From: Pseudomonadota bacterium
GTDB taxonomy: Bacteria; Bdellovibrionota_C; UBA2361; SZUA-149; DAOLCO01
DNA: 64,000 bases
Direction: 5' to 3'
Assembly: GCA_027487795.1 (NCBI GenBank)
Contig: JAIYCX010000039.1
Coordinates: 419,811-483,810, forward strand
In this document: in pieces, positions 1 to 8,987 of the stretch
Layout: the number at the start of each line of letters is the position of its first letter
Numbering within the stretch: position 1 is the stretch's first letter
The notes under the pieces: model-generated
Told to the model about the DNA's origin: nothing
The model's input: the letters and a program-made list of their open reading frames with translations, nothing else
The model's database searches: none
Program-made: the position numbers and the translations under genes

Positions 1-939
1 ATCTAAAGTGGTGTTTTCTGTTTTATTATACTTTAGTTTTTTATTAGAAAAATTTTTAGGCTTATGATCACTAACAGCAGAAGCCATAAAAACTATGACA
101 TTTTTGGTGCTTGTATCTATCTCTAATTCAGATAATAAAAGTTTCTCCATTTCAGAGGCACTTTCCACTCTTTTAGTAGTGATACTCACAGGATCAGGAA
201 GGCTAGTTGGCCCAGAAATTAAAATAACTTCCTTAGCACCCATTTGTTTACTAGCAGAAGCTATAGCATATCCCATTTTCCCTGATGACTTATTAGAAAT
301 AAATCTTATAGGATCAATCATTTCTCTAGTAGGACCAGCTGTTATAATAACTTTTGAATTACCTAATATTTTTTGAGTTTCTTCTGCTATTTCATTTGAT
401 ACGACTCTATTAGTCGACTCTATAATATCATGCAATTCTGCCATTCTTCCCTGCCCAACCCAACCACATGCAAGCTCACCTTCAGAAGGATTAACAAAAT
501 AGTAACCTCGATTTTTAAGTCTACTAACATTTTCCTGCGTTATCTGAGCATGCCACATATTAGTATTCATCGCAGGACAAAATAATATAGGCTTAGTTGA
601 AGCTAAAATAATAGTACTTAATAGATCATCAGCAATTCCGTATGCAGCTTTAGCTATTATATCAGCTGTTGCCGGGGCGACTAATAAAACATCTGAGTTA
701 TCAGGAAGAGAGATATGACCGATTTCAATCTCTTCCGTAAGGTCAAACATATTAGTAAAAACTTTGTTCTTTGTTACAGTTTGAAGAGTTAATTTTGTAA
801 CAAAATTTTCAGCAGCTTGACTCATTACTGCTCTTACATTTGCACCTTCTTTAATTAAAAGTCTTAAAAGCTCAGGCGTTTTATATGCAGCAATGGAGCC
901 TGAAATTAAAAGACTAATATTTTTATCTTTTAGACTCAT
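1..939 (-). CDS. coaBC: Bifunctional CoaBC (phosphopantothenoylcysteine decarboxylase/synthetase), C-terminus cut by window edge
   Basis: Coenzyme A biosynthesis: CoaB ligates cysteine to 4'-phosphopantothenate and CoaC decarboxylates the product, in the cytosol. My translation from ATG at 939 starts MSLKDKNISLLISGSIAAYK, the flavoprotein entry motif. It continues with a GHI motif holding the likely catalytic His, the decarboxylase PAMNTNMW motif and the substrate-clamp segment GELACGWVGQGRM with its Cys. The CoaB half begins with ITAGPTREMIDPIRFISN and runs off the left edge, so only about 313 codons of roughly 400 are present. The start codon overlaps the stop of the upstream MBL hydrolase by 4 nt (ATGA), so the two are probably translationally coupled. 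Identity is secure; only the C-terminal end is unseen. Confidence 0.96.
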   Translation of the reverse strand, partial: MSLKDKNISLLISGSIAAYKTPELLRLLIKEGANVRAVMSQAAENFVTKLTLQTVTKNKVFTNMFDLTEEIEIGHISLPDNSDVLLVAPATADIIAKAAYGIADDLLSTIILASTKPILFCPAMNTNMWHAQITQENVSRLKNRGYYFVNPSEGELACGWVGQGRMAELHDIIESTNRVVSNEIAEETQKILGNSKVIITAGPTREMIDPIRFISNKSSGKMGYAIASASKQMGAKEVILISGPTSLPDPVSITTKRVESASEMEKLLLSELEIDTSTKNVIVFMASAVSDHKPKNFSNKKLKYNKTENTTLD

Positions 940-1634
940 GATCTTAAGTATGGATTAAATGACTTCTCATGCCCTATAGTAGTATCTGGACCATGTCCAC
1001 ACATAACAATAGTACTATCAGGTAAAGTAAAAAGTTTATCTCTTATCGATTTTAATAACTGAGCATGATTTCCGCCTGGTAAATCAGTTCTTCCGATACT
1101 TTGTCTAAATAAAGCATCTCCTCCAACGACAACTGGAGTATCTTGAATTGTACCTTCTTTGAAAAAAAGAGAAACATGTCCTGGAGCGTGACCTGGTGTT
1201 AACAAGATTTTAATATTTGTTCCTAAATAATCAAAGAAGGTCTCATCTTCTAATAAGGAATCTGCATTAGGTACATTTTTATATTCAAACTTTGATAAGC
1301 CATACATTTCTGCTTGTAACTCTATGCTATCCTTAAAGGCTTCACAGTCTTTATGGTAGTGAAGAGTAGCTTTAATTGAAAACTCTTCTTCAATGCATTT
1401 AATTAAATCCTTAATACCACCGGCATGATCTATATGAGCATGTGTGAGAATTATTTTTGCAGATGATAACTTACTGCTAGAAAAAGTTTCTTTTATCGTA
1501 GCTGTAATAAATTCAGCATCACTTCCTGGATCTATGCAAAGTAGCTCACAAAGCTCTAAGTTATATATTATTCTACAGTTCTGTTGAAATGCACTAACTT
1601 CTAACGTTTTTAAACCTAAATATGTATTATCCAA
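936..1634 (-). CDS. MBL-fold metallo-hydrolase (GloB/YcbL-like)
   Basis: A 232-residue metallo-beta-lactamase-fold hydrolase. The metal-binding motif THAHIDHAGG is at residues 64-73 (H65, H67, D69, H70). Further ligands are likely the His in TPGHAPGH, the Asp in GGDALF and the His in CGHGPDTT. Size and motif spacing match the short glyoxalase II-like proteins (YcbL type), which lack the large C-terminal domain of true GloB. The exact substrate, likely a thioester of a low-molecular-weight thiol, cannot be read from sequence. Because this genome makes bacillithiol, a bacillithiol thioester is a possible substrate (inference). It overlaps coaBC by 4 nt and follows the GT39 gene by 26 nt. Confidence 0.88.
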   Translation of the reverse strand: MDNTYLGLKTLEVSAFQQNCRIIYNLELCELLCIDPGSDAEFITATIKETFSSSKLSSAKIILTHAHIDHAGGIKDLIKCIEEEFSIKATLHYHKDCEAFKDSIELQAEMYGLSKFEYKNVPNADSLLEDETFFDYLGTNIKILLTPGHAPGHVSLFFKEGTIQDTPVVVGGDALFRQSIGRTDLPGGNHAQLLKSIRDKLFTLPDSTIVMCGHGPDTTIGHEKSFNPYLRS

Positions 1635-1660
1635 AATTATATTTGCTAACTAAAATATTA

Positions 1661-3226
1661 TTATCTACTGATCACTCTACTACTTTCAAGCATAGTGACA
1701 TTAGGAATTTTTTTACCATTATATGAACAAGCTACAAAGTAATTAAACTTTCCTATTTGCTTATTACCATAATTAATCTCTGAATTCCCTATCGGATATA
1801 TAGCATCAAATAAATCATAAAAATACGGCGCTTCGTTTTCTTCACTAAACACCAATAATGCATTAGTACCATTTAGTTTTTCCCAGTCCTGCCATAGATC
1901 AAATTGGCTAAACTTAGCTTCACTAGGGTCAGCAACATAAACTTTATCAAAATGATTAGAATAAAATGCTATTAAAGAGGCTTGGGTATATTTATCAGAA
2001 ATTATAATTGGAGAAGAACTATTTCCATTAGTTGTGCATTTAGAAAACCCTTCATCAATTATTTTTTGATCTACTTCCTTACCTAAGTCTCTACCTATTG
2101 TTAATTTTTTAGTTGGTAAAATGTTTACTGGGATACCAAATGAATAACCTGTAAATAATAAATGACTAATAAAAAGAACAGAAAAATTCAAAATTAAACC
2201 TCTCTTTAAAAGCTTAAAATTTAATTTATTTAAATGCCCCGCATTAAGTAGATATGCAAAAAGCATAATCAAACTCAGATATAATGGCATCGGCCAATTC
2301 GCATATACTCTTTTTTGTAATGACATTAAGATGCACAAAGTCGCAAGTGGCAAAGAACAAAATACATAAAATCCAGCAAGGACATCCCCTTTTCTCCATA
2401 CCTTGTAGCCGACGTATAAAGTATAAACAAGTATTGGAAAAATTATTGGTCCAACAAGACCTAACTGTCCTCCTATAAGCTCAAAGAAATGGAGACCAGT
2501 CGCATATGCTCTCTTCTTACTTTCAAAATGACCTGTTAGCTTAGTAAAATTTATCCAGTTATTTCTCATATTCCAAATAACAACTGGCATAAATGAAGCT
2601 ACTAAAAATAAAGTTGAAATTAAAAACTGCACTGTAAATAAATGATTTCTGTACTTTTTATTGATGATAAGAAATAATATATAAAAAGGTGCCAGTATTA
2701 CTGAAGAGTACTTAAAAAGTGCTGCTAGCCCTATGCTAAAAAAACTCAATATCCAGTATGAAGGATTATCTTTTTCAATTGCCTTATGAGCAGCAATAAT
2801 ACTCAATATCCACAGTAAGCATAGTGGAGGGTCGCAAGTAATAAACATCCCAAGAGATCCAAAAAATAAACTTGACCAGTAGATAGTTAGAGATTTAATT
2901 GATGTTTCTCTGGTGTAAGTATTTTTAAAAAAGAAATATAGAACTAATGATATTAGAAACTGTGAGATGAAAGCCCCCGCCCTAACTCCAATTTCTGTTT
3001 CTCCAAATATGCTAGTAGTTAAATAAATAAGATAAGCGATACCTGGGCCTTTCTCATAATAACAAAGATCTAGCCTTTTAGACCAAAGCCAATAAAATGC
3101 CTCATCGCCTGAAAGACTAAACGGAGAGATATATACAATAAAAGTCTGTGTTATGATGATGCATAAGAGAATTAGTATTACACTTAGATCGACACTATTA
3201 AATTTAGTACTTTTAATTAAACTCAT
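1661..3226 (-). CDS. GT39-family membrane glycosyltransferase (dolichyl-phosphate-mannose/ArnT-like)
   Basis: A 521-residue polytopic membrane protein with about ten hydrophobic helices. It belongs to the PMT/ArnT-type glycosyltransferase family 39, which moves a sugar from a polyprenyl-phosphate donor to an acceptor on the outer face of the inner membrane. The first periplasmic loop carries the acidic pair SGDEAFYWLWS, and YYEKGPG follows, both typical of the family. A downstream HF.....GLHFFELIGGQ-type segment also matches bacterial GT39 enzymes. The C-terminal 130 residues form a soluble, probably periplasmic domain. The acceptor (lipid A, protein or glycan) cannot be told. It is transcribed divergently from recD2 across a 111-bp gap. 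Confidence 0.82.
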   Translation of the reverse strand: MSLIKSTKFNSVDLSVILILLCIIITQTFIVYISPFSLSGDEAFYWLWSKRLDLCYYEKGPGIAYLIYLTTSIFGETEIGVRAGAFISQFLISLVLYFFFKNTYTRETSIKSLTIYWSSLFFGSLGMFITCDPPLCLLWILSIIAAHKAIEKDNPSYWILSFFSIGLAALFKYSSVILAPFYILFLIINKKYRNHLFTVQFLISTLFLVASFMPVVIWNMRNNWINFTKLTGHFESKKRAYATGLHFFELIGGQLGLVGPIIFPILVYTLYVGYKVWRKGDVLAGFYVFCSLPLATLCILMSLQKRVYANWPMPLYLSLIMLFAYLLNAGHLNKLNFKLLKRGLILNFSVLFISHLLFTGYSFGIPVNILPTKKLTIGRDLGKEVDQKIIDEGFSKCTTNGNSSSPIIISDKYTQASLIAFYSNHFDKVYVADPSEAKFSQFDLWQDWEKLNGTNALLVFSEENEAPYFYDLFDAIYPIGNSEINYGNKQIGKFNYFVACSYNGKKIPNVTMLESSRVISR

Positions 3227-3337
3227 CTTTTGATTTTGCTCGAATAGCTATTATGATTATGATACATAATTAGCGATAACTTATCAGATATAATATAAAA
3301 ATTAAACCGTAGTTTTAAATGTTTAAATAAAGATAGT

Positions 3338-5626
3338 TTGGATAAAGATACAACTACACAACCTCAAGCTGACTTTTTAAAAGGTACAGTAGAGAGGATT
3401 ACATATAGAAATGAAGAAAATGGTTTCTCCGTTCTTAAAATTTCAAAAAATGGCGATAATGTTCTATTTGAAAAAAACTATACCTTAGTTGGCAGTATCC
3501 CGAGTACAGTTTCAGAAGGATCAAGCTTTGTTGCTAGAGGAGTTTGGCAAAGTCATCCAAAATTTGGAGCCCAATTTAAAGCATATTCATTTAGTGAATC
3601 TGCTCCTACCGGAACAGATGCTATAAAACGTTATTTGTCATCTGGTTTAATCAAAGGTGTAGGAGAAAAAATAGCTGAAAAAATAGTAGATCACTTCGGT
3701 GAAGAGACTATGGCTATCCTAGAAAATGATCCTGATCGCTTAGAAGAAGTTTCAGGTCTAGGTAGAACTAAAATTCAAGAGATCAAAACCACTTGGATTG
3801 AAAAAAAAGAAGAAAGAGAAGTTTTACTATTTTTCCAAAATTACGCTATCTCTACTGCCCTAGCTAGAAGAATCTATAACGTTTATAGATCTAAATCAAT
3901 TGAAGTTGTAAGAGCGAATCCATACTTACTCTGCCAACAAGTATGGGGAATTGGTTTTGCTACAGCTGATAAAATTGCAGTTGCAATCGGATTAGATCCT
4001 AAATCTAAAGATAGATTGATTGCTGGACTCTCGTATACTTTATCGAATGCGGAACAAGACGGCCATACATATTTGCCAGAAGAGGTATTAATTGAAAAAT
4101 CAAAAGCACTATTAGCAATATCAGAAGGAGATCTCTTAAAAGATGCGCTAACTTCTGCTGAGCTTCAAGGACTAGTTATTAAACTTGATGATAAATATTA
4201 TGATCCAGAAGTATTTTATTGTGAGCGTAAAGCCGCTGAGCTTATCGCTAACAGAATAAGAACTACTGAGGTTAAAAAAATACCTGATTGGATAATTGAA
4301 GAAGTCATTAATGCAAAGACTGTTACTAGTATTACAGGAAAGAAAGATAGTAATTCGGATAATGAATCTACGACAACTGAAACTAAGGTAATTTCATTAT
4401 CTAACGAACAGAAGGAAGCTGTCAGATTAGCTGCTAGTTCTTCACTGTTAGTTATTACTGGTGGACCTGGTTGCGGAAAAACTACTGTAGTTAGTTCAAT
4501 CGGGGCATTATTTAAAAAAGCTGGATTAACTATCAGGTTAGCCGCGCCTACTGGTAGAGCTGCCCAAAGACTTCAAGAGCTATGCGGGATAGAAGCTTCT
4601 ACCATACATAGACTTCTAAAATTTGATCCGATAAGAAAAACATTTATTTACGACGAAGGTGATCAACTTCCTTTTGATGTTTTAATTTTAGATGAAAGTT
4701 CAATGTTAGATATTCCACTAGCTGCAAGTCTATTAAAAGCAGTTGGGAGAAATACTAAATTAATTTTTGTAGGTGATAAGGATCAGCTTCCTAGTGTTGG
4801 CCCTGGGTTGTTTTTTTCGGACTTATTAAAATTAGATCAAGTTCCCAAGGTATTTCTTACTAAATTATTTAGAAGAGCAGAAGAGTCCAGTATTAATGAC
4901 ATTGCTTATCAAATTAATATGGGCGTTGTTCCTAATATACCAGAACCAGATGGTAGTGGTATAAAAGATGCTTACTTTATGAAAGTTGATAGCCCTGAGC
5001 AAGCTGCAAACCTAATTGAAAGACTGGTAGCAGAACAGGTCCCTAAAAAATTTCATGTTAAGCCTAGTGAGATTACTGTTTTATCACCGATGAATCAGGG
5101 TGAATTAGGTATTATTTCATTAAATCAAAAACTACAAAATAAATTAGTACCAACAAAAGATAATACTCCAGTAGTAAAAGTAGGTAATGCTGAATTTAGA
5201 GTTGGAGATAGAGTTTGCCAGAGAGTCAACAATTATAATATTCATGAGGCTGGTGTCTTCAATGGTGAGCAAGGTATAGTTTTCGGTATTGATACTGAAG
5301 AGAAAGCAGTCTTTGTTAGACTCTGGGATAATAGAGAAATTAAATATTCTATTGAGAATATACCTCAGTTAGATTTAGCTTACGCACTAACAATACACAG
5401 ATCTCAAGGATCAGAAGTGCCTGTTGTAATCCTAGTACTTCATGACTCACATGCAATAATGTTAGAAAGACAATTAGTTTATACGGCTGTTACTAGAGCT
5501 AAGAAATTATTAATTATAGTCGGCACTAGATCCGCAATCGCAAGATCTGCAAAAAGAATCAAAAGCTCTAAGAGATATACAGGGTTTAAGGATATGGTAA
5601 TAAAAGTATTGGATTCATACCAATAA
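3338..5626 (+). CDS. recD2: ATP-dependent RecD2-type DNA helicase
   Basis: A 762-residue superfamily 1B 5'-3' helicase of the RecD2 group, which acts in replication-fork maintenance without RecBC. The order is an N-terminal OB-like segment (about 1-90), helix-hairpin-helix repeats (about 95-155, e.g. GLIKGVGEKIAEKI), a linker, then the motor. Walker A is GGPGCGKTT near residue 374 and Walker B is the DESSMLD segment. The C-terminal motif ALTIHRSQGSEVPVVIL is the UvrD_C_2 motif VI-like region. The length is typical for RecD2 (700-800). The start is TTG at 3338, since no ATG precedes the conserved N-terminus. Confidence 0.95.
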   Translation: MDKDTTTQPQADFLKGTVERITYRNEENGFSVLKISKNGDNVLFEKNYTLVGSIPSTVSEGSSFVARGVWQSHPKFGAQFKAYSFSESAPTGTDAIKRYLSSGLIKGVGEKIAEKIVDHFGEETMAILENDPDRLEEVSGLGRTKIQEIKTTWIEKKEEREVLLFFQNYAISTALARRIYNVYRSKSIEVVRANPYLLCQQVWGIGFATADKIAVAIGLDPKSKDRLIAGLSYTLSNAEQDGHTYLPEEVLIEKSKALLAISEGDLLKDALTSAELQGLVIKLDDKYYDPEVFYCERKAAELIANRIRTTEVKKIPDWIIEEVINAKTVTSITGKKDSNSDNESTTTETKVISLSNEQKEAVRLAASSSLLVITGGPGCGKTTVVSSIGALFKKAGLTIRLAAPTGRAAQRLQELCGIEASTIHRLLKFDPIRKTFIYDEGDQLPFDVLILDESSMLDIPLAASLLKAVGRNTKLIFVGDKDQLPSVGPGLFFSDLLKLDQVPKVFLTKLFRRAEESSINDIAYQINMGVVPNIPEPDGSGIKDAYFMKVDSPEQAANLIERLVAEQVPKKFHVKPSEITVLSPMNQGELGIISLNQKLQNKLVPTKDNTPVVKVGNAEFRVGDRVCQRVNNYNIHEAGVFNGEQGIVFGIDTEEKAVFVRLWDNREIKYSIENIPQLDLAYALTIHRSQGSEVPVVILVLHDSHAIMLERQLVYTAVTRAKKLLIIVGTRSAIARSAKRIKSSKRYTGFKDMVIKVLDSYQ

Positions 5627-5635
5627 AAAAAGAAA

Positions 5636-5708
5636 TGGAGCTGGACGGGATTGAACCGACGACCTCTGCCTTGCAAGGGCAGCGCTCTCCCAGCTGAGCT
5701 ACAGCCCC
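5636..5708 (-). tRNA. tRNA-Ala (anticodon TGC)
   Basis: Read on the minus strand, a full 73-nt cloverleaf starts GGGGCTG and ends CAGCTCC plus discriminator A. The D-arm is AGCTCAGCTGGGAGAGC. The anticodon stem is CTGCC/GGCAG with loop CTTGCAA, giving anticodon TGC. The T-arm contains GGTTCAATCC. The acceptor stem pairs throughout, with one G-U. No CCA is encoded, consistent with a CCA-adding-type enzyme nearby. It lies 9 nt beyond the recD2 stop, on the opposite strand. Confidence 0.97.
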
Positions 5709-5828
5709 ACATAAAAGTGTAAATGAAACATTACACAAAACGCGGGAAACTCCATAAAGGAAAAACTACAAAATAACCTCTTAATAAACACTTTTTAAAG
5801 CAACCATTAAAGGTACTAGAATAAAGAA

Positions 5829-5902
5829 TGGGCCAAGGAAGACTTGAACTTCCGACCTCACGCTTATCAGGCGTGCACTCTTACCAACTGAGCTACTGGC
5901 CC
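5829..5902 (-). tRNA. tRNA-Ile (anticodon GAT)
   Basis: A minus-strand 74-nt cloverleaf with acceptor GGGCCAG paired to TTGGCCC (one G-U) and discriminator A. The D-arm is AGCTCAGTTGGTAAGAGT. The anticodon stem CACGC/GCGTG has loop CTGATAA (GAT), and the T-arm contains AGTTCAAGTCT. It is transcribed towards tRNA-Ala 120 bp downstream. This Ile-Ala order is the one usually found inside rRNA operon spacers, but no 16S or 23S sequence flanks it here. Confidence 0.97.
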
Positions 5903-6060
5903 GTATACTAGTGCTATTAAAAAGTCCGCAGAAATTAGTAGTTTAGAGCAAGTATGTCAATAGTATTAAGGCAATATAAATAATAAATCTTGCGGAGGAC
6001 CGCTATAGCGTATTACAATGATATTAGATGGATTGTATGTAGTTACTTTGTTAAAAAGAT

Positions 6061-6570
6061 TTGAACAGTACCCTTCTATTAAACTCTAGTTATGAACCCT
6101 TAAGAGTAATCTCTTGGGAAAGAGCTATTACCCTGTTTTTTCTAGGGAAAGTTGAAGTAGTAGATTCCTACGAAAAAGATATCAGATCCGTTTCCTTGGT
6201 AATGAAAGTCCCATCTGTAGTACGGCTAGTTAAATTTGCTAAACTAGGTACAAGAAAACCACCACTTACAAGGATTAATCTACTAGCTAGAGATAATTTC
6301 ACTTGTCAGTATTGTGAGCGAAAATTAACCAAAGAAGAGTCGACTATTGACCATGTTGTGCCAAAATCAAAAGAAGGTAAAACAACATGGCAAAACGTAG
6401 TTATCGCCTGCCCTCCTTGTAATAGGAAGAAAGGAGGTAGAACTCCCAAAGAAGCTAAAATGCAATTAAAAAAAGAACCTTGCCAGCCAGACTGGCTACC
6501 TGTCCTGAATTTTAGTATTGATACTAACTTACCAATAATTTGGAAATCATTTCTGCGGCAAGTTCGTTAG
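6061..6570 (+). CDS. HNH endonuclease family protein
   Basis: A 169-residue protein of the widespread chromosomal HNH family that opens with a LLLNSSYEPLRVISWERA-type segment. A zinc-bound HNH fold is visible: C82 and C85 (CQYC), D97-H98 (STIDHVVP) and C117/C120 (CPPCNRKKGG). The family is predicted to cut DNA, but its cellular role is not established and it is not linked to a phage here. The start must be TTG at 6061 or later, because an in-frame TAA lies at 6052-6054. The ribosome-binding site is weak. The gene sits 29 bp upstream of the CCA-enzyme gene, probably co-transcribed. Confidence 0.88.
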   Translation: MNSTLLLNSSYEPLRVISWERAITLFFLGKVEVVDSYEKDIRSVSLVMKVPSVVRLVKFAKLGTRKPPLTRINLLARDNFTCQYCERKLTKEESTIDHVVPKSKEGKTTWQNVVIACPPCNRKKGGRTPKEAKMQLKKEPCQPDWLPVLNFSIDTNLPIIWKSFLRQVR

Positions 6571-6598
6571 AAGTAGTTCGATACAATACTAAAAAATA

Positions 6599-7954
6599 AT
6601 GTCACTTAATTTTGATAAATTAAGACTCAAGGATCTCAGTAATGATCCAAGAGTTACAATTCTAAAAGAAGTCCTCGGTGAGGAGCTTTATATAGTTGGA
6701 GGCTCTGTTAGAAATTTACTGATAGGACAAGATCAAAAAGATTTAGATATCGCTACACCTCTACTTCCAAATCAAGTTATAGAAAAATTAGAGCAAAAAA
6801 ATATCAGAGTTATTCCAACTGGATTACTTCATCAAACAGTAACGGCAATACCTATTAAAGGCTTAGATCAAGTTGAAATCACAACATTAAGATCTTCAGG
6901 AATGAGACCAAGTGGTGGAGTTCAGGCATCGTCATCAATAATAGAAGATCTAAACCACAGAGATTTTACAATTAATTCGATGGCAGTAGATTTGAAAGAT
7001 CTACGCATTATAGATCCAATAAATGGTCACGATGATATTCTAAAAAAAATTATTCGAGCTAATAATCCTGATGAGCGATTTATAGAAGACCCATTAAGGA
7101 TTTTAAGAATGGTAAGAATTGCATGTGAAATGCAATTTGAAATAGAAGAAAACACACTTATAAGTGCAAAAAACAATGCAACTCTGTTAAGAAATGTTAG
7201 CATTGAAAGAATAAGAGATGAACTTCTAAAAACATTATTAAGTGATCAAAGCAAAAAGGGTCTAAGGTTATTCGCAGATCTTGGAATATTTGATTGGTTA
7301 ATTCCTGAGCTTCAAGACTGCGTAGGATTTGAGCAAAACAAATTTCATAAACATGATGTATTTGAGCATACCCTCGATGTTGTAGAGACTATTCCTAAAT
7401 CTAAATTATTAAGACTATCGGCTCTTTTTCATGATATCGGTAAGCCACCTTCATTATCCGTTAGTGAAGACGGAGAGAGACATTTTTATCTACATGAAAA
7501 AATCGGCGCTGATATGGTAGATATTATTTTACCTAGGCTTAGATTTTCGAATTCCGATACAAATGCCGTTAAAGTATTAGTCGCTACTCATATGCGACCA
7601 CTTAACTGCGGAGATGGTGGACTGAGAAGGATACTGAGAGATACAGGGGAATACTACGACGATTGGAGACTGTTAAAGTACGCGGATACTGTAGCGGTAT
7701 TGGGAGAGGAGGAAGAAGTTATTAATGAGTTTAATGACTTTGATAATAGAATAGAAAAAGTAAAAACAGCTCAAAAACCTCATCCTTTCTCTACTCTGAG
7801 CATAAGTGGACAAGATTTAATCGAGCTCGGTCTCACACCAAGCAGGAAATTTAAAGATATATTAGCTTATTTGCAGGAAGCTGTGCTTGATGATCCTGAC
7901 ATTAATACTAAAGAAAGCTTACTGAAGCTTGTTAGAGATAAATTTATAGTTTAA
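6599..7954 (+). CDS. cca: CCA tRNA nucleotidyltransferase / poly(A) polymerase family, with HD domain
   Basis: A 451-residue class II nucleotidyltransferase. The head motif VGGSVRNLLIG (33-43) is followed by the catalytic DLDIAT (D48, D50). The RRDFTINSMA-type motif appears as HRDFTINSMAVD, and the ERIRDELLK neck motif is clear. A C-terminal HD domain carries FKHDVFEHT-like and ALFHDIGKP segments (around residue 278), as in bacterial enzymes with phosphohydrolase activity. Expected role: adding or repairing CCA at tRNA 3' ends, which fits the tRNAs in this window that lack encoded CCA. A poly(A) polymerase role cannot be excluded from sequence alone. Confidence 0.88.
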   Translation: MSLNFDKLRLKDLSNDPRVTILKEVLGEELYIVGGSVRNLLIGQDQKDLDIATPLLPNQVIEKLEQKNIRVIPTGLLHQTVTAIPIKGLDQVEITTLRSSGMRPSGGVQASSSIIEDLNHRDFTINSMAVDLKDLRIIDPINGHDDILKKIIRANNPDERFIEDPLRILRMVRIACEMQFEIEENTLISAKNNATLLRNVSIERIRDELLKTLLSDQSKKGLRLFADLGIFDWLIPELQDCVGFEQNKFHKHDVFEHTLDVVETIPKSKLLRLSALFHDIGKPPSLSVSEDGERHFYLHEKIGADMVDIILPRLRFSNSDTNAVKVLVATHMRPLNCGDGGLRRILRDTGEYYDDWRLLKYADTVAVLGEEEEVINEFNDFDNRIEKVKTAQKPHPFSTLSISGQDLIELGLTPSRKFKDILAYLQEAVLDDPDINTKESLLKLVRDKFIV

Positions 7955-8001
7955 TTAAAACCAATTAAATTATTCAATTAACTATCTTATTTACTAAAAA
8001 A

Positions 8002-8934
8002 ATGAATATTAAAGCAAAATCTTGGCAAAAAAATAATTATAATAAAAAATTATTTTCTTTTATATACTCATTAGTCTTAGTATCTCTAGCTTCTTGCGGT
8101 GGAAGCAATCAAGATGGAACTATATTCCAAATAAAGTTTAAAAACATATCTGCTACGCCTACCTTTACAGCAGAAAACAGAACTCCAGTAACTGCTGCAT
8201 TTTCAAGTATCATTGGGATAATGGGTTCTAGTACTGGTAATTTATATACATTGAATAGAACTGCTAGCGTTGGACTTGAAAATTTATCTGAGAATGGGAA
8301 TCCAGAACGATTATTATCAGATCTAAGAACTACTGACGGTATAGAAGCGATAGGAATTGCTAACGAACCATCTAATGGTCAAGTTGGACTTTTAGTACCA
8401 GGACAAGAATTTACTTTAATTATGTCGAGTGCTGATTCCTCAGCTAAACTCAATCTGGCTACATCTTTCTTACAAGGCAATGATATCATTATAGCTACCC
8501 CAGAAAATGGAATACCACTTTTTGATGTTAATGGAATTGGAATTACTGGTGATATCACATCTAATTTCGCTTATTACGACACTGGCACAGAGGTCAATCA
8601 AGCACCCGGTATTGGCTCCAACCAAGTTCTAAGACAAAGTCCAGTTACTAATGTAGACGTAGTATCTCAAGGTACTCAAGAGCAAGGAGTAGTTAGTAAA
8701 TTAAATGATGGCTTTAGCTACCCTGCTGTAAATTCAGTCATCAAAGTAACAATTAGTGTATTAGAGCAAAGTTCTATTGTAGCTCCTAGTGCTACACCTG
8801 TTGTTTCTCCAGTAGTGACTAGCCCGACGCCGACTCCAGAAGTAAGTCCTACTGAAACTGCAACTACCTCACTGGCCACTTCGCCTACTTCTACAATAAC
8901 TACTTCACCAGTCGTTACAACTTCTCCTGTTTAG
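8002..8934 (+). CDS. Spondin-domain lipoprotein with Pro/Thr/Ser-rich tail
   Basis: A 310-residue exported lipoprotein. A signal peptide ends in the lipobox LASC with the lipid-anchor Cys at residue 32. Residues about 40-250 match a bacterial spondin_N-type domain: a FKNIS beta strand, repeated SVGLENLSENGNPERLL and IGIANEPSNG-type segments, LNLATSFLQGNDIIIATPENG, and the diagnostic YDTGTEVNQAPGIGSNQ stretch. The last 55 residues are low-complexity P/T/S/V and look like an extended or glycosylated linker. Its function is unknown; related domains mediate extracellular adhesion. It is followed at once by a strong terminator, so it is probably the last gene of the hnh-cca run or monocistronic. 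Confidence 0.78.
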   Translation: MNIKAKSWQKNNYNKKLFSFIYSLVLVSLASCGGSNQDGTIFQIKFKNISATPTFTAENRTPVTAAFSSIIGIMGSSTGNLYTLNRTASVGLENLSENGNPERLLSDLRTTDGIEAIGIANEPSNGQVGLLVPGQEFTLIMSSADSSAKLNLATSFLQGNDIIIATPENGIPLFDVNGIGITGDITSNFAYYDTGTEVNQAPGIGSNQVLRQSPVTNVDVVSQGTQEQGVVSKLNDGFSYPAVNSVIKVTISVLEQSSIVAPSATPVVSPVVTSPTPTPEVSPTETATTSLATSPTSTITTSPVVTTSPV

Positions 8935-8947
8935 ATTAAATCTTTTT

Positions 8948-8987
8948 AGAGCTAAAATACACATTCATATTTTAGCTCTATTTTTTC
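8948..8987 (+). terminator. Rho-independent terminator after the spondin lipoprotein gene
   Basis: A perfect 12-bp stem (arms 8948-8959 and 8968-8979, sequence AGAGCTAAAATA) with an 8-nt loop, followed by ATTTTTTCT. The stem also overlaps the truB stop codon, so it probably separates the convergent lipoprotein and truB transcripts. Confidence 0.88.

Noticed and set aside
6061..6570. Homing endonuclease or mobile HNH element
   Set aside because: This HNH family is a conserved chromosomal one, with no intron, intein or inverted repeats around it.
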